Source of the DNA: Drosophila pseudoobscura
Taxonomy: Eukaryota > Arthropoda > Insecta > Diptera > Drosophilidae
Assembly: GCF_009870125.1 (NCBI RefSeq)
Contig: NC_046679.1
Location: 10,478,001-10,542,000 of the forward strand
Length of the DNA stretch: 64,000 nucleotides
Direction: 5' to 3'
Shown: positions 24,556 to 36,986 of the stretch, piece by piece
Position numbering within the stretch: position 1 is the first letter of the stretch
Layout of the letters: the number at the start of each line of letters is the position of its first letter
The notes under the pieces: model-generated
The model's input: only the letters and a program-made list of their open reading frames with translations
The model's database searches: none
Told to the model about the DNA's origin: nothing
Translations under genes and position numbers: made by a program

Positions 24556-26960
24556 ATGGGTAAGCCTGTCCCTGCATACAGAGTGGGCATCGATCGGTGA
24601 ACGAACTTGAGTGGCGGTAGCATTATGGACACACAGCCTTAGTACCACCATAAACCGAAACAACACAAAACAGGGAACGACGACTGTCGACATGTCTAGA
24701 ATTATATATGCAAGTCGCGTTGATCTCGAAAAACGAGTCGTTACTGCGGCTCTGAGGGATCTTTATCGATTTCGTAGTAAATTCAATCCGAGTTCTTTGT
24801 TCTAACCCCTCGACTAGTGCATCAACACGGAATGTTGCCGCTGCCGCTGCTGCTGCTGCTGGGCGTGCTATGTGGCTGGCCTTGTGTGATCCTGGCCAGC
24901 GATCAGCCGGCTCGCATTGTCTGCTACTTCAGCAACTGGGCAGTGTACCGTCCGGGCATCGGACGCTACGGCCTGGAGGATGTGCCCGCCGATCTCTGTA
25001 CGCATCTCATCTACTCCTTCATAGGCGTGGAGGAGAAGAGCTGGGATGTGCTGGTGATCGATCCCGACTTGGATGTGGACCAGGAGGGTTTCAGCAAGTT
25101 CACGCAGCTGAAGAAGACCCATCCCAAGCTGAAGCTGCAGATAGCCGTCGGCGGCTGGGCCGAGGGTGGCTCGAAATACTCGCAAATGGTGGCTGTCCGG
25201 GAGCGTCGCCAGAGCTTCATCCGCAGCGTGATCCAGTTCATGAGGCAGTACAACTTTGATGGCTTCGACTTGGACTGGGAGTACCCGGGGGCCACCGATC
25301 GGGGCGGCACCTTCGGGGACAAGGACAAGTTCCTGTACTTTGTCCAGGAGCTGCGACGCGCCTTCGATCGGGAGGGACGCGGCTGGGAGATCACCATGGC
25401 AGTGCCGGTGGCCAAGTTCAGGCTGCAGGAGGGCTACCACGTTCCGGAGCTCTGCGAGTAAGTTTGGAGCACTTGATTTTAGCAAAGAGTTAACCCTGGG
25501 TCCTTGCAGATTGTTGGATGCCATTCATGCCATGACCTATGACCTGCGCGGAAACTGGGCCGGTTTCGCCGATACACACAGTCCGCTCTACAAGCGCAAG
25601 CATGACCAGTACGCCTACGAGCGCCTCAATGTGGTGAGTGCCAGTGCGATTGCTCTGCGATTGCCATCGTTCCACTGTCATTCCCTGTGCCAAACTAATT
25701 AGCATCGCCATTCAAGAATGACGGCCTCGCGCTGTGGGAGGAGATGGGCTGCCCGGCGAACAAGCTGGTGGTCGGCATTCCGTTCTACGGACGCACCTTC
25801 ACGCTGAGCAACTCCAACAAGAACTACAACATGGGGACGTACATCAACAAGGAGGCGGGTGGCGGGGCGCCAGGTCCCTACACAAATGCCAGTGGCTTCC
25901 TGGCGTACTACGAGATATGCACGGAGGTGATGGACAAGTCGAAGGGCTGGACCGTGGAGTGGGATGAGGCCGGCATGGTGCCCTTCACCTACAAGGACAC
26001 CCAGTGGGTGGGCTACGAGAACGAGGCCTCGGTGCAGATCAAAATGGACTTTATCAAGCAGCGGGGCTATGCGGGCGCCATGACCTGGGCCATCGACATG
26101 GACGACTTCCACGGACTCTGCGGCCGCAAGAACGGGCTCATGCAAATACTCTACGACAACATGAGGGGCTATCGAGTGCCGGAGCCAACACGGGAGACGA
26201 CGCCGCGGGTGAGCCACGGCGGGCCCACTGCCAAATGGCGTGCGAACGCAAATAAAATTTTTCATTTTTCGTTTTCCATTTTTTTCTGCTTTATTGCATT
26301 TGCAGCCAGAGTGGGCGAAGCCGCCCGCCACTTCGCCCAATCCGGACGAGGGCCCGGTGCTGCAGAGTGAGACGACGACGCGGAAACCGAAACCGAAGCC
26401 AAAACCAACTTCAGGCCCACTCAGCACAACGTCAGCGCCGGCGCCAGCCCTGACCAGCACCACCCAGAAGACAACCACAAAGGTGAATATTTGGGAGTGC
26501 CAGCGGAGGCTGAATCTCTAATGAAATTGTCCACACTCCAAATTCCAACAGAAACCGAAGAAGCCCAAGAAGACAACCACAACCACAACCACAACAACGT
26601 CTGCTCCGGAGAAGTTTACGGAGGAGCCCGAAATAGTTGTCGACCCTGAACAGAAGCCAGGGGAGCCGCAGTTCGATCCCAGCGAAATCGATTGCACCAA
26701 TCGCGATTTTGTGCCGCATCCAAACTGCCGAAAGGTAAAAGTTCAAACTGTAGAATAGGCCAGAGATACAAATCGAATAATGTTCTCTCTATTTTTTGCA
26801 TTAGTATTTCCGCTGTGTCCATGGCAAGCCCGTGGAGTTCGAGTGCAAGGAGGGGACGGCATTCCACACGGTCCTGAATGTCTGCGATTGGATCGAGAAC
26901 AGCGATCGGTATTATTGCACCCGAATCAAGCAGAAAAAGCGGGGCAATGAAGCCCACTAA
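24556..26960 (+). CDS. Cht5: Chitinase 5, secreted GH18 endochitinase with chitin-binding domain
   Basis: Coding exons are 24556-24559, 24818-25457, 25510-25633, 25717-26208, 26306-26482, 26552-26734 and 26805-26960 (TAA); phases agree, 591 aa. The first coding exon holds only ATG plus one base. A signal peptide (Leu-rich, cleavage near LAS/DQP) precedes one GH18 domain. This domain has the [11 protein letters not shown] strand and the catalytic [12 protein letters not shown] motif (about residues 146-157), with the acid/base Glu and all Asp residues intact, and the [13 protein letters not shown] strand. A Pro/Thr/Lys linker of about 110 residues leads to a six-Cys CBM14 domain at the C terminus. 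Known: Cht5 degrades cuticular chitin at moulting. The length and single-catalytic-domain layout match the insect group I chitinase. AATAAA signals follow. Confidence 0.93.
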
Positions 26961-27135
26961 GCACTTACTAAAACATATTCTAAATTATTGCAAACAACTC
27001 TAGCATAAGATAGGAATAGGACTAGCTGTAAGAGTATTTTAATTTAATATCTTCCTAGGGTTATAAGGTGCGTCTAAGAGATTACTGCACGAGACAAAAC
27101 CCATAAAAATATACGAGTATATGAGTTTCGAATCA

Positions 27136-27169
27136 AATAAATATGGAACTTAATGATCCGTTCAATAAA
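27136..27169 (+). terminator. Cht5: Cht5 candidate poly(A) signals
   Basis: AATAAA at 27136-27141 and 27164-27169, about 180-205 bp after the stop codon. Downstream sequence has GTGTG (27171 onward). Confidence 0.65.
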
Positions 27170-27174
27170 AGTGT

Positions 27175-28926
27175 GATCATCATTTTGTGGGACAAATAGG
27201 CAAATCAAAACAAAGCAAGGCCTTGGGCCTTGCATAATCTGACGTTAAATAAAGGTCTACGTACATATACGTAATGCCATAATTTGAACGAGAATTTGCC
27301 ATTCCTAATTACGCCAATAAACGCAATGACTTGGGACATGCTGCACTTTACCGACTCGTCATCATCGCAGCCTTGGACAACACACACAGCGAGCAGCTGT
27401 TTGGGCAATCAACCATACCAACGAGCGATGATAAATAATGCTACACGAAATGTTCAATTTTGATCCTTAACATTTGATTTCTATAATCTCAATTCATGCA
27501 GCAGTCATGCATAGAGATCATACAGAGCAAGAGCGAGAGAGAGAGTGAATTTTAAACATTTTTGACACGAAACAAATCGCCTAGAGCTCTGGCTCTGCCC
27601 CAAAATGCTGCTCAAGCTGCCTCCTACCAAAAAGTGTATGCGGATAACATTTAGCTCAAATTTAGTTGCTCTGAGTAATAGTCGAATGCGAAATGAGCAC
27701 CGCATTGTCTATAATTAAACATTCCTCCAAAAGCGATCAACTGAGAAAGTAAAAACCTTTTTCAAATCAAACTTCTAGATGGAAAAGCATTTCTTTGATT
27801 CTAGACAGCATAGACTCATTCCTTTTCCTTTATTTAGGCACTTTATCCGTCTTGGGTTTATCATAAGACCCGAAAAACATCACCGGGCAGAACATATCCG
27901 AACCGAACAGCCATCGAGAAGAGAGCGCCACCCGGCGTGATGATGAAAGAAAATAGAAAAATGAAAAGAGATCAGAGACCACAGACCACAGACCAGAGAC
28001 CAGAGAAAAACTCACTCGCGCACTCACTATGTGTGCTTTTGACAAAAATTCGTGCTACAAAAATATCAAAATCGAATAATTTTCGCGGTCACAAGGTAAA
28101 TTCATGGTATATGCATGTTGAGTTACGAATTGGTTTTGGACCGGGAGAGATCGTCTCGTATACTCGTGTACGGCAGGCAGGCACACCGAAATTTCCTCCT
28201 TTCAGAATTTGTGTTGGGGAACAGAAAACAGAAAATAGATGTGTGTTGGGTCCCAAATTCGAGGCGGCCCGTTCAAAAAACGACACGCACACGACGTGCA
28301 CAGACGACGAATACGACGACTTCGACCACGACAACGGCCACAAATAAGCAAAATTATTTGGCTAACAATCGTCGAAAGGGACACTAAGGATTACCCAGCC
28401 GATGATTGTTGGTTTAAATTTGCTAACGGCACCGCGAATAAAACAATTCAATAAATTCTAGAATAAATAATACAAATCGATCTGCAAAAGTGAAAGAAAT
28501 ATTTAAAGAAAAGAAATACGAATAAGTGCAAAATTGGCAGACCTCTAAAACTGTGACAAAATTTGTGCGAGCCTAATTACACATCTATAGCGAGTGCTAT
28601 ATATGAATACCAGAGCCAGAACCAGAAAACCATTCCCATTCCCACACATATGCCATACATACTACCCCTACATAAGTATCTATAAGAACTATCTATCGGT
28701 GCTCTGGTGCGGTCTCAAATAATATTTGGTTTTTGAATTCTTCACTCTTTCATCTAGTGCATTTAAACGAGCGCATATACATGCAGAATACGAGCAGTGT
28801 TAATACTAATTTTTCCTAATTGTTCATAATTACGGGAAAGTTGCGAAGAAAAAAAGGAGAATTTATGACGTGGCTAAAGTTGTAACCGCGCTGGAAACTC
28901 GAGGATAATTTGTTGAAAAGATTATT
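27175..28926. other. Spacer between Cht5 and the sarcalumenin-like gene, including its 5' leader
   Basis: No supported gene. The 60-136-codon frames overlap on both strands and are unbiased. A CTATATATGAAT stretch at about 28597 is a possible weak TATA element for the downstream gene. Otherwise it is AT-rich spacer. Confidence 0.45.
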
Positions 28927-31900
28927 ATGGGGCGGCTAACAATTTGGTTCCTGCTGGGACTAACGTTACTCGCCGTCTCCGATCATGGTGAGTACTCATC
29001 CGCCTCCTACTTCTCCTATTCCGGCCCCCCTTCCACTTATGTAAGGCGAAGGGCAAAGGCCCAGCAGCAGCACTTAAAGTTTTTCCCCTTGACAGAAAAT
29101 TCACGCAGCCAAGCATTATGCAATTTTATCACAAAAAGCCAAGAAAAAAGGAAAATTGTGAAAAAATACGAGTATATATGAAAATATATTGTATATATAT
29201 TTAAAAATATTTCTCTGAGTTTGTGCGTTGTGTCCGTGTGTGTGTTTATGTGTGTGTGTGTGTGTGTGTGTTGGGGTCTGCAAACGTCAGCGGACGACAC
29301 TTTGAAAATACAATCGAACATTTTCTATAGCCTTGTGTACACTTGACTTGGCCGGCCAACCACTAGTGGCAGCAGCTGAAGCAGGAGCACAGATACAGAT
29401 ACATTCTAATATTTAGCTGTATTTTTTTTTTGAGAACTGATTTGTTCGTTAAGACGCAAACGATCGCCTGCTTGGTTGCTCTTCGTTGTCATCGTTTGTA
29501 ATATTTATAAATTTAGAATTTCTAAGTTATTTTATGTGCGCTCGGGTCTTCTCTATCTACGTACATATCTGTCTACTCATACAGTATATATCTCTCCGGG
29601 TGTGTGTGTTTCTGTGTTAGAAATGTCTCTGTATATTTTGTTTGGTTTGCTCAGGTTTTTGCAAAAAACCACAGAAAAGAAATGGGGGAAATGGCGCAAA
29701 TGCTATATACTCTATAAGATGGGATGGGTTGGGCCGGAATAGATTGCAGCAACATAAACACAATATGCAGGCAGGCCGAAATTTGTATAAATAATTCTAT
29801 CAATGCGGATAGAAATGAATGCGAAATTGCTCGAATATCTTCATTCCCACGCGGTATTTGCAATAAATCTGAAGAACTATCCGCTGACAGAAATATTGCC
29901 CATTGAAAACGTATTCAAAAAGTCTTCCAAATCGCACATTAATTGGGCTACGATTGATGTGCCATTGATGGCCCATTCCTAGATACTTCCGTGGGCCCAT
30001 TAGCTGATCTCATGCCGACATCCGCTGGGACATGTCCGATGAGCATTTGTCCTAATTTCCAGCCAATGCGAAAGTAATTAGCAATGCGACCTTCTGACGA
30101 GCCTGTCACTAGGCAGACACGACCTTCCATTACTGAAAAGAAAAGCATAAGCAAAAGCTAAACTTTAGTCATATTCATATTAAAATTGATATTCCCGTAC
30201 ATATGGTACGCCTCCTCAAAAGCTGGGGAGCTGCAGGCCGGACAGTAAGGTGGCCAAAAGAAACAAAAATGAAGAAGTAAGGCCAAAGTGGGCGAGCAGC
30301 CAACAAAATTGTGCCGAAAATTCTCTCATCCACAAACTGGCGAAATATTGTACTCGTGAATGTTTGAGTTCTCATCTTTTAAAAATAACATTCATAAATC
30401 CACCAGAAGCGTTCGTTCGAAGTGTGCGTCCATTTGCCCGTGTGTCTGTGGATAGTACCATAAATAATGTCAAGTTTGAACAGATAGAATGACCTCGCCG
30501 CGGCGCTGACAAAAAGCTGAGAAAGTGCGGCCATTGTTTCACTCAAAATAGCATAGCATAGCACCCGCCCTACCTTTCGTAGGGCTGTTTTCTTGTGGGA
30601 CCCACTTAAATTACAAATTAACCTGTCACGGACCCGTGTAATGTTTTCGGTGACGACTTTCAGTTGGGTTTGTCAATGCCGATGTCGGACCAAGCGAATC
30701 TGAATGTCGACCCTACATTGAAAGAGCCATAAATGAATTGAAAACAGGTGAGTTTCCGCGGCAAATATACTCGTAGAGTGCCTGCGAATCAACCGGCGAT
30801 CATTTTAGATGGTGTCAAAGATGGCTCTGGGGAACTGCAATCCGATCAGCCCCGTAGGGACGACGACGATGACGACGATGATGGTGGGATAGATGCGGTT
30901 GATGAGAAAGAAACTGTTGAAATTGAAACTGTCGAATTGGATTCCACAGAGGACGCAATAAGCGCCAACGATATTGATGGTGATGGTATACCAGATGACG
31001 AGGACGATGATATCGACGGGGATGGTATACCGAACGATAAGGATGATGATATTGATGGCGATGGCATACCGAACGAGGATGATGATGATATGGATGGCGA
31101 CGGTGTGCCCAACGAAGATGATGACGACATCGATGGCGATGGTGTGCCCAACTCCAAGGACGAGGACATCGATGGCGATGGTGTTCGAAACGCCGATGAC
31201 GAGGACATTGACGGTGATGGCACAGTAAATCACGGTAAGTGTTAGTTCCTATTTTCCCTGCTATATGTATTGATTGATTTTCCTTTCCATGTGTATCCTG
31301 CAGAGGATGATGATCTTGATGGTGATGGCACTCCCAATCACGGTAGGTCTATCCCTGAACACTCAATAAATGTATTCTTTGTGCAAAGTAGTTCCGCATT
31401 AATTGAAAGCTTTTTTAATTTCTAGATATTTTGGCATCCAATGATCTGGTTTTTGCTTTTCAGGAGCTTCTCTTGCTTATATCGATACTCAGTTCATAAT
31501 CAGTCTCTAATTTATCCTTTCCGTTGGGTTGTTTTCAGAGGATAATGACTTTGATGGCGATGGTGTGCCCAATGACGAGGATGAGGATATGGATGGAGAT
31601 GGCACGGTCAACCACGGTAGGTTCCTCATTGAATTGATATTGAAACATCTCAGCTATAATATCCCTAACGCTCTGCAGAGGACGAAGATCTCGATGGAGA
31701 CGGCGTTCAGAATGATAAAGATGAGGACATCGATGGCGATGGCAAAGTGAATCATGGTAGGATATTATTCCATTGCAATAAAAACCCTTAATAGCCATTT
31801 TGTGATTTTCAGAGGACGAAGATCTCGATGGAGATGGCGTGAGGAACGAAAAGGATGAGGACTTGGATGGAGATGGCAAAGCGAATACCGGTAGGAACAT

Positions 31901-34435
31901 AACAACCCTCATGCCTCCATGAAAGTGTAATTTTTTGGTTTTTCCACTTGCAGAGGATGAAGATCTGGACGGTGATGGTGTGCCCAACGACAAGGACGAC
32001 GATCTGGATGGGGACGGCATCTTAAATGAACACGACAACGATGTCGATGGCGACGGAGTGCCGAACGAACGCGATGACGATGATAGCCAGGCTGACGACG
32101 ACGACGATGATGATGATGATGATGACAAGGCAAAGGTCAAGAAGCGCAGCAAGCGTGAGGTTGATGCCGCTCCAGTCATCGACATTGAGGCTCCCCCAAG
32201 TCCTGCCGAGGAATTCCCCATCGAAGAAGAAATCGTCAAGGAGGAATCTGTCGAGGTGGAGGCCGAACCAGAGCCAGAGCCAGAACCAGAAGTTGAGGCT
32301 GTGAAAGAGCAGGAACCAGAGCCAGAGCCAGTTGTCCAAGAAGCAGAAAAGGAACCGTTGGTAGAGGAGAAGGAGGAAGAAAAGCCCGTCGAGCAGGCTC
32401 CAGCTAAAGAGGAGTCTGCAGAAGAGGCAGCCGCAGCTCCACAGGAGCCAGAAGCCGCCAAAGAGGATGCAGTAGAGTCTGAGGAGACCCAGGATGAGCC
32501 CCAGGCAGATGTTGCCCCTGCTGATGCCGATGCTGACGACGACGAGGATGACACAAAACCTGAAGATGAGCTTCTCTGGGTAGGTTTTAGGAGTACGTCC
32601 AGTACCGCTATGTGGACTCATGCGGAGAATCTTGTAATTGCAGGAAGGTACCATCCCTGAGAACCGCCGCAGCCGTCAGCACATCACAGAGCTTCTGCTG
32701 CTGGACGAGGAGTTCAACGCTCGCGAGAAGGCCACCGATAATGTGGCCGAGATCATCCTGAAGGACATCAAGCGCATCTATGAGAACGCCATCAAGCCCC
32801 TGGAGACGCTGTACAAGTACCGCGACCTGAGCAACCGTCACTTCAGCGATCCGGAGATCTTCTCCAAGCCGCTAGTGCTGTTCATGGGTCCCTGGTCCGG
32901 TGGCAAGTCCTCGATCCTTAACTATTTGACCGACAACGAGTACACCCCCAATTCGCTGAGAACTGGTAAGTTTCGGACAAATATCAGATGAAATTAGAAA
33001 CCAAATGATGTATGTCTTATCTTTGTATCCATATCTTAGGTGCCGAACCCTCTCCGGCCTACTTCAATATCCTGATGTGGGGCAATGAGACGGAGGTTCT
33101 GGACGGCACTCAGCTGGCCGCCGACTACACGTTCTCCGGCCTGCAGAAGTTCGGCCAGGGCCTGGAGGAGCGTCTGCGCGGTCTGAAGATGAAGAGCAAG
33201 CTGCTCGAGAAGGTAAGATCCCAGAAAGACAGACAGCCGTATTAACTTGTCGTCTCCCAGACAGCTCTTGGCAGGGCAGCTGCCCTGTCGATGGGGAATC
33301 TGCTGGCGAGGAGCTATCTGCATGCAGTCATGGCTGGCCATCTGCCAGACACAATTTATAGCTTTTAGCACACATTCTGCATTCAGCATTCTGCATTAAT
33401 TTCGTTATTAATAAATGAGTGTAGAAGTAGCAAAAGTGCATTACTAAATTTAAGCATCTGCATCTTGCATTTTTAGGTCAACATCGTCGAGATACCCGGC
33501 ATTCTAGAGGTGCGCAAGCAGGTCTCCCGCGTCTTCCCCTTCAACGATGCCTGCCAGTGGTTCATCGATCGCGCCGACATCATCTTTCTGGTCTACGACC
33601 CGGCCAAGTTGGATGTGGGCCCCGAGACGGAGGCCATTCTCGACCAGCTGAAGGGGCGCGAGTACCAGACGCGCATCATCCTCAACAAGGCGGACACCGT
33701 CCATCCCGAGGAGCTGCTGCGCGTGCAGGGCGCCCTCATTTGGAACATCTCGCCGCTGATGTCGTCGGCCCAGCCGCCACTCATGTACACCACCTCGCTG
33801 TGGACGCATCCCTACCAGGACGGCGCCCCGGCCCGCCTCCTGCTGGCGCAGGAGCGTGCCTTCCTGCGTGACCTACGAACGGCCATCGACAAGCGCATCG
33901 AACACAAGATCGCCAGTGCTCGTCGATTTGCTGTAAGTCTCTGCCATTCCAATAAGTCGGCGGGTCTACATTCATGTCAACGATCCATCCTCCTCTTCTG
34001 CAGGTGCGCGTGCGCAATCACGCCAAGATGGTGGACTGCTATCTGAACACCTACTTCAACCACAAGACACTGTTCGGCAACAAGAAGCGCATCTCGGACG
34101 ACATCATCGATCATCCGCAGAACTACCACATCTACGAGGGTCTCTCCACGCTGACCAACATCTCGCGCTACGATCTGCCGGATCCGGAGGTATACCGCGA
34201 CTTCTTCCGCCTGAATCCGCTGTACGAGTTCAAGAAACTGACGGAAACGTGCACATATTTCCGCGGCTGTCCCATCACCAAGCTGGACCAGGCTATTTCG
34301 TACGAGCTGCCCGAGCTAGCCGGCAAGTATAAGAAGATGTCCGAGGCGGCTCTGGCCAACATCGAGAAACAGCAGCAGCAGGCGTTGGAAGGACAGGGAA
34401 AGGGCACGCAGGCTGATCCCAAAAAGACGAGTTGA
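28927..34435 (+). CDS. CG9297: Sarcalumenin-like luminal Ca-binding GTPase-domain protein
   Basis: Coding exons are 28927-28987, 30664-30747, 30809-31234, 31304-31342, 31539-31616, 31679-31756, 31813-31890, 31954-32579, 32644-32965, 33040-33212, 33477-33932 and 34004-34435 (TGA); phases agree, 950 aa. A signal peptide (RLTIWFLLGLTLLAV) is followed by 17 acidic DxDGDGxxN repeats of 13 residues (about 100-321), a Glu/Pro/Val-rich acidic region (to about 490), and a C-terminal EHD/dynamin-type GTPase domain. That domain has P-loop GPWSGGKSS (about 571), a G3-like EIPGILE with Glu instead of Asp, and NKAD (about 724). Known: vertebrate sarcalumenin is a Ca-buffering glycoprotein of the sarcoplasmic reticulum lumen that shares this C-terminal domain. 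Inferred: ER/SR lumen Ca storage. The symbol rests on recall, supported by the neighbouring Cht5 gene (CG9307). Confidence 0.9.
29249..29271 (+). repeat. (TG)n microsatellite in first intron
   Basis: Uninterrupted TG run of about 11 units in the 1.7 kb first intron (28988-30663) of the sarcalumenin-like gene. The rest of that intron shows no coding signal. Confidence 0.85.
30963..32080 (+). repeat. CG9297: 13-residue DxDGDG Ca-binding repeat array split over cassette exons
   Basis: Seventeen units of the form (D/E)D-x-DGDG-x-x-N-x-x-D. Seven are in exon 30809-31234, one in the 39-nt exon 31304-31342, two each in the 78-nt exons 31539-31616, 31679-31756 and 31813-31890, and three at the start of exon 31954-32579. 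Each cassette begins AGGA(T/C)(G/A)A in phase 1 and ends at a GGTAGG donor in phase 1, so each encodes whole repeats. The unit resembles the thrombospondin type 3 Ca-binding repeat. Confidence 0.92.
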
Positions 34436-35563
34436 GGTGTTGTTTCTCCCTCGGAGGAGAAAACCTGCCATTTAGTTTGTTTTAAAGAGAGATAGAGAGA
34501 ATGTGACATCGACATCGGCACCGGTAACCGTCTATTGAGAATTACGAAAAAGATAGTGAGAGAGGAGAGTAGAGGAGAAAGGGAGAAATATGTACATCAG
34601 GAGTAGAGAGAGCAAAAGGACATATTTAGGGCCGCAAATATGAGAGAATATATATCTTTGTTAACGTCCCCCCGTCCCCGATCGTAGGAGAACAACAGCG
34701 TAAGACAGAACACAGAAGAGAGAACTCACGAGAGAGAGAACTTTTCAATTTGAAATAGCAACGGTTGCTATGAGCCCATGCTTGGCCTTTAGAGAATTTA
34801 TTAATTACAACCGATTTGCAATAGATCTTTTGATTATTTTGAATACTTATAATACACTTAACCGAACTGAGAGCCGTATGAGAGGGAAGCCAATTACATA
34901 AATGAGAGCAAACAGACACACACACACATCACACTTGTACTTGTTTTGGAGCAGGGAAGAGAGGTAGCAAATGGGGGTCTTTACAATATACCTGAGAGTA
35001 GATCAACAAGTAACTATTTTAGCTGAGAGCAAGGCGAACGAACCATCGACGATATCTAACCTTCCCACGCACACACCCCTCCCTCATTGGCTAACATCCG
35101 ACTATAATTCCCCATTTCCCTAGATTTTTCCCTTAATTGTTCCAAGTAGTAGTAAAGAACAACAGCGCAGCGCAGAGTTTTGAGTTTGAGATTTCAGATT
35201 TTGAGCACACAGGCAATATTGTTAATGTTTTAATTTTTGGTTTTTGGTTTTTCGTTTTTTGGTTTTGAGCATACTCCCCGACGATGTCGTAGTTGATAAG
35301 ACTTTTTTTAATAAAAGCAAACACAGTGAAGACGATAATAACAATATAACTTATTTATTCATGAACGACCTAAGCATATGTGAGATAAACAGAAAATGTT
35401 GCAGAGCAGGTGACAGAAGATTATACTTAATTAAATACAATACAACAATTTTTACGAACTGAGAATCTACGTAAAATGAACTGTGAGAGCGGGTGAAATA
35501 CACAAGTGAATAAAAACAACAGAAAACCCCAAGCAATCATGTCTTTCAATACAAAACAATAAA
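34436..35563 (+). other. CG9297: 3' UTR and poly(A) signals of the sarcalumenin-like gene
   Basis: GA-rich then AT-rich noncoding sequence after the TGA. AATAAA is at 35310-35315 and again at 35558-35563, so short (about 0.9 kb) and longer 3' UTRs are possible. No ORF here is supported. Confidence 0.55.
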
Positions 35564-36130
35564 GGTCTGGGTTTCTACTTATTCCCAAAAGTTGGTTGGG
35601 AATCAATGTTCTGCGAGTTTGCGACCCGAAGGCTGGAGAACAAGAACTTGTAATAATAGCTGGATGCTGTTAAACCTTAGGATGGATAAAATACAACTTA
35701 AAGATGCATACTTTAAAATTATAAAAGAATAAAACCATGGGAAATAGAAGTGCAGAAAGAACCGACGAACGAATCGAAAAAGATAACGAAAATGTGCGTG
35801 TGAGCATGTCGCAATTGCTTGAATTTAAATCACAAGAGGTACGAAATAAAATCTCTAAATTTGTGTACCAAGTGATTTAACTCAGGCGGACAGAGGGTGG
35901 TACAGTACTCAGCATTCATCTTCATACTTGTAACATTCTTTAGGAAGTTTCGTTCACTCACGAGGCTTTTCGTCCTGGTTCTTAAAGAGAATAGTACGAC
36001 GGAAGTGCTATAAAAGTGGTCTCTCCCTCAACGGCAATCGCAAGGAAAGGGTAGTGGCTGGAACTTCTATTGTGGGCAGTCGATCGCAGAATTTGAATGT
36101 TTTTAATCAATAGCCATTAAGCCAATCACT
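35564..36130. other. Spacer with an isolated TATA box
   Basis: There is no supported gene. TATAAAAG at 36009-36016 is a strong TATA match on the + strand. A 47-codon ATG frame starts at 35737, but it lies upstream of this TATA and is unbiased. Nothing credible is encoded within 500 bp downstream on the + strand. Confidence 0.4.
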
Positions 36131-36600
36131 TACTTTTTATCTCCACGAGACGCAACGATCTCGAATGTCGGGCAATAGGAGAATTCAGTTGAAGTGTTTT
36201 TTGTATGATTCCAAAGCTTCTGGCCCGCGTCCTTGGGATGGGTGGGAATGGCCACCACTTGGCCGTTGGAGAACCCGAGCAGTATATATCCATCGAGCAA
36301 CCATTTGTGCAGCAGCAGCGATCCGTTGCGATTATGCGATCCACGTTTTGTGGGAGATTCCAGATCAAGGTCATGCTGATGAAATTGTCCAAAGCAATCC
36401 GATCATTCGCCATTTCATCGAAATAGATGTCGGTCCTTAATGCTCAGCGAAAAGCTTTCTTCCTCCAATAAAGCGCAAAACGATTCTGTATCGACCAGGG
36501 GCCTCACATTATTCGCTGTGATCGGACGTGCATATATAGCCATGTTGCCTTGCCCCGTACCAATGGGCCAGCAGCTGCTGCTCTTTTAACCACAAAATAC
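36131..36600 (-). pseudogene. Decayed fragment resembling IFT144/WDR19 (Oseg6)
   Basis: Read on the minus strand, several blocks recall the WD40 part of intraflagellar transport protein 144. First, at 36548-36600, a frame with RDPPTCILWLKEQQLLA runs into IGTGQGNMAIY only if one C is ignored. Next comes IYFDEMANDRIALDNFISM (about 36380-36437) in another frame. Then DGYILLGFSNGQVVAIPTHP, leading to YCPTFEIVASRGD (36131-36330), returns to the earlier frame. The order of blocks follows WDR19, but stops and at least three frame changes break it, so it cannot be functional. Family assignment is from memory. No flanking target-site duplication or poly(A) was evident, so I cannot say whether it is a DNA-level or retro-copy. 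Confidence 0.55.
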
Positions 36601-36986
36601 AAGTGGGGGGATCGCGGAGGCCCGTTTCAACGCTGATCTTCTCCTGTGTGCCAAAGTTTCAAAAATTATTGTTCGGGAATTCGTTACAAGCCAATATTGC
36701 TGGTGGCCTTACCATGCGAGAATTATGAGCTGCACCTGGTATTCCTTGCGAGACGACATACATCGGATCATAGTCGGAAGAAAGTAGTGGCATGTGAAGT
36801 GGCGGACAAGTGCCGGGCCGCTAAATGCTTCCTGGAAGTTTTGCTTATAATCCTCTTTCCTTTATTTTTATTTTTTTCAGTTCTGAAAAAAATCTTTACC
36901 GTGCGCGATTTAAAATCGCCAATCGTCAGGGATGATATTCCTTAAAGTACACTTTTTGTGCTGCATGACGCAAAATTTCATAGCGC

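Noticed and set aside
30748-30808. Frame running through from 30748 as an unspliced N terminus of the sarcalumenin-like gene
   Set aside because: It begins at a GTG that is actually the donor GTGAGT. Removing 30748-30808 (61 bp, GTGAGT...TTTTAG) keeps frame with the upstream signal-peptide exons.
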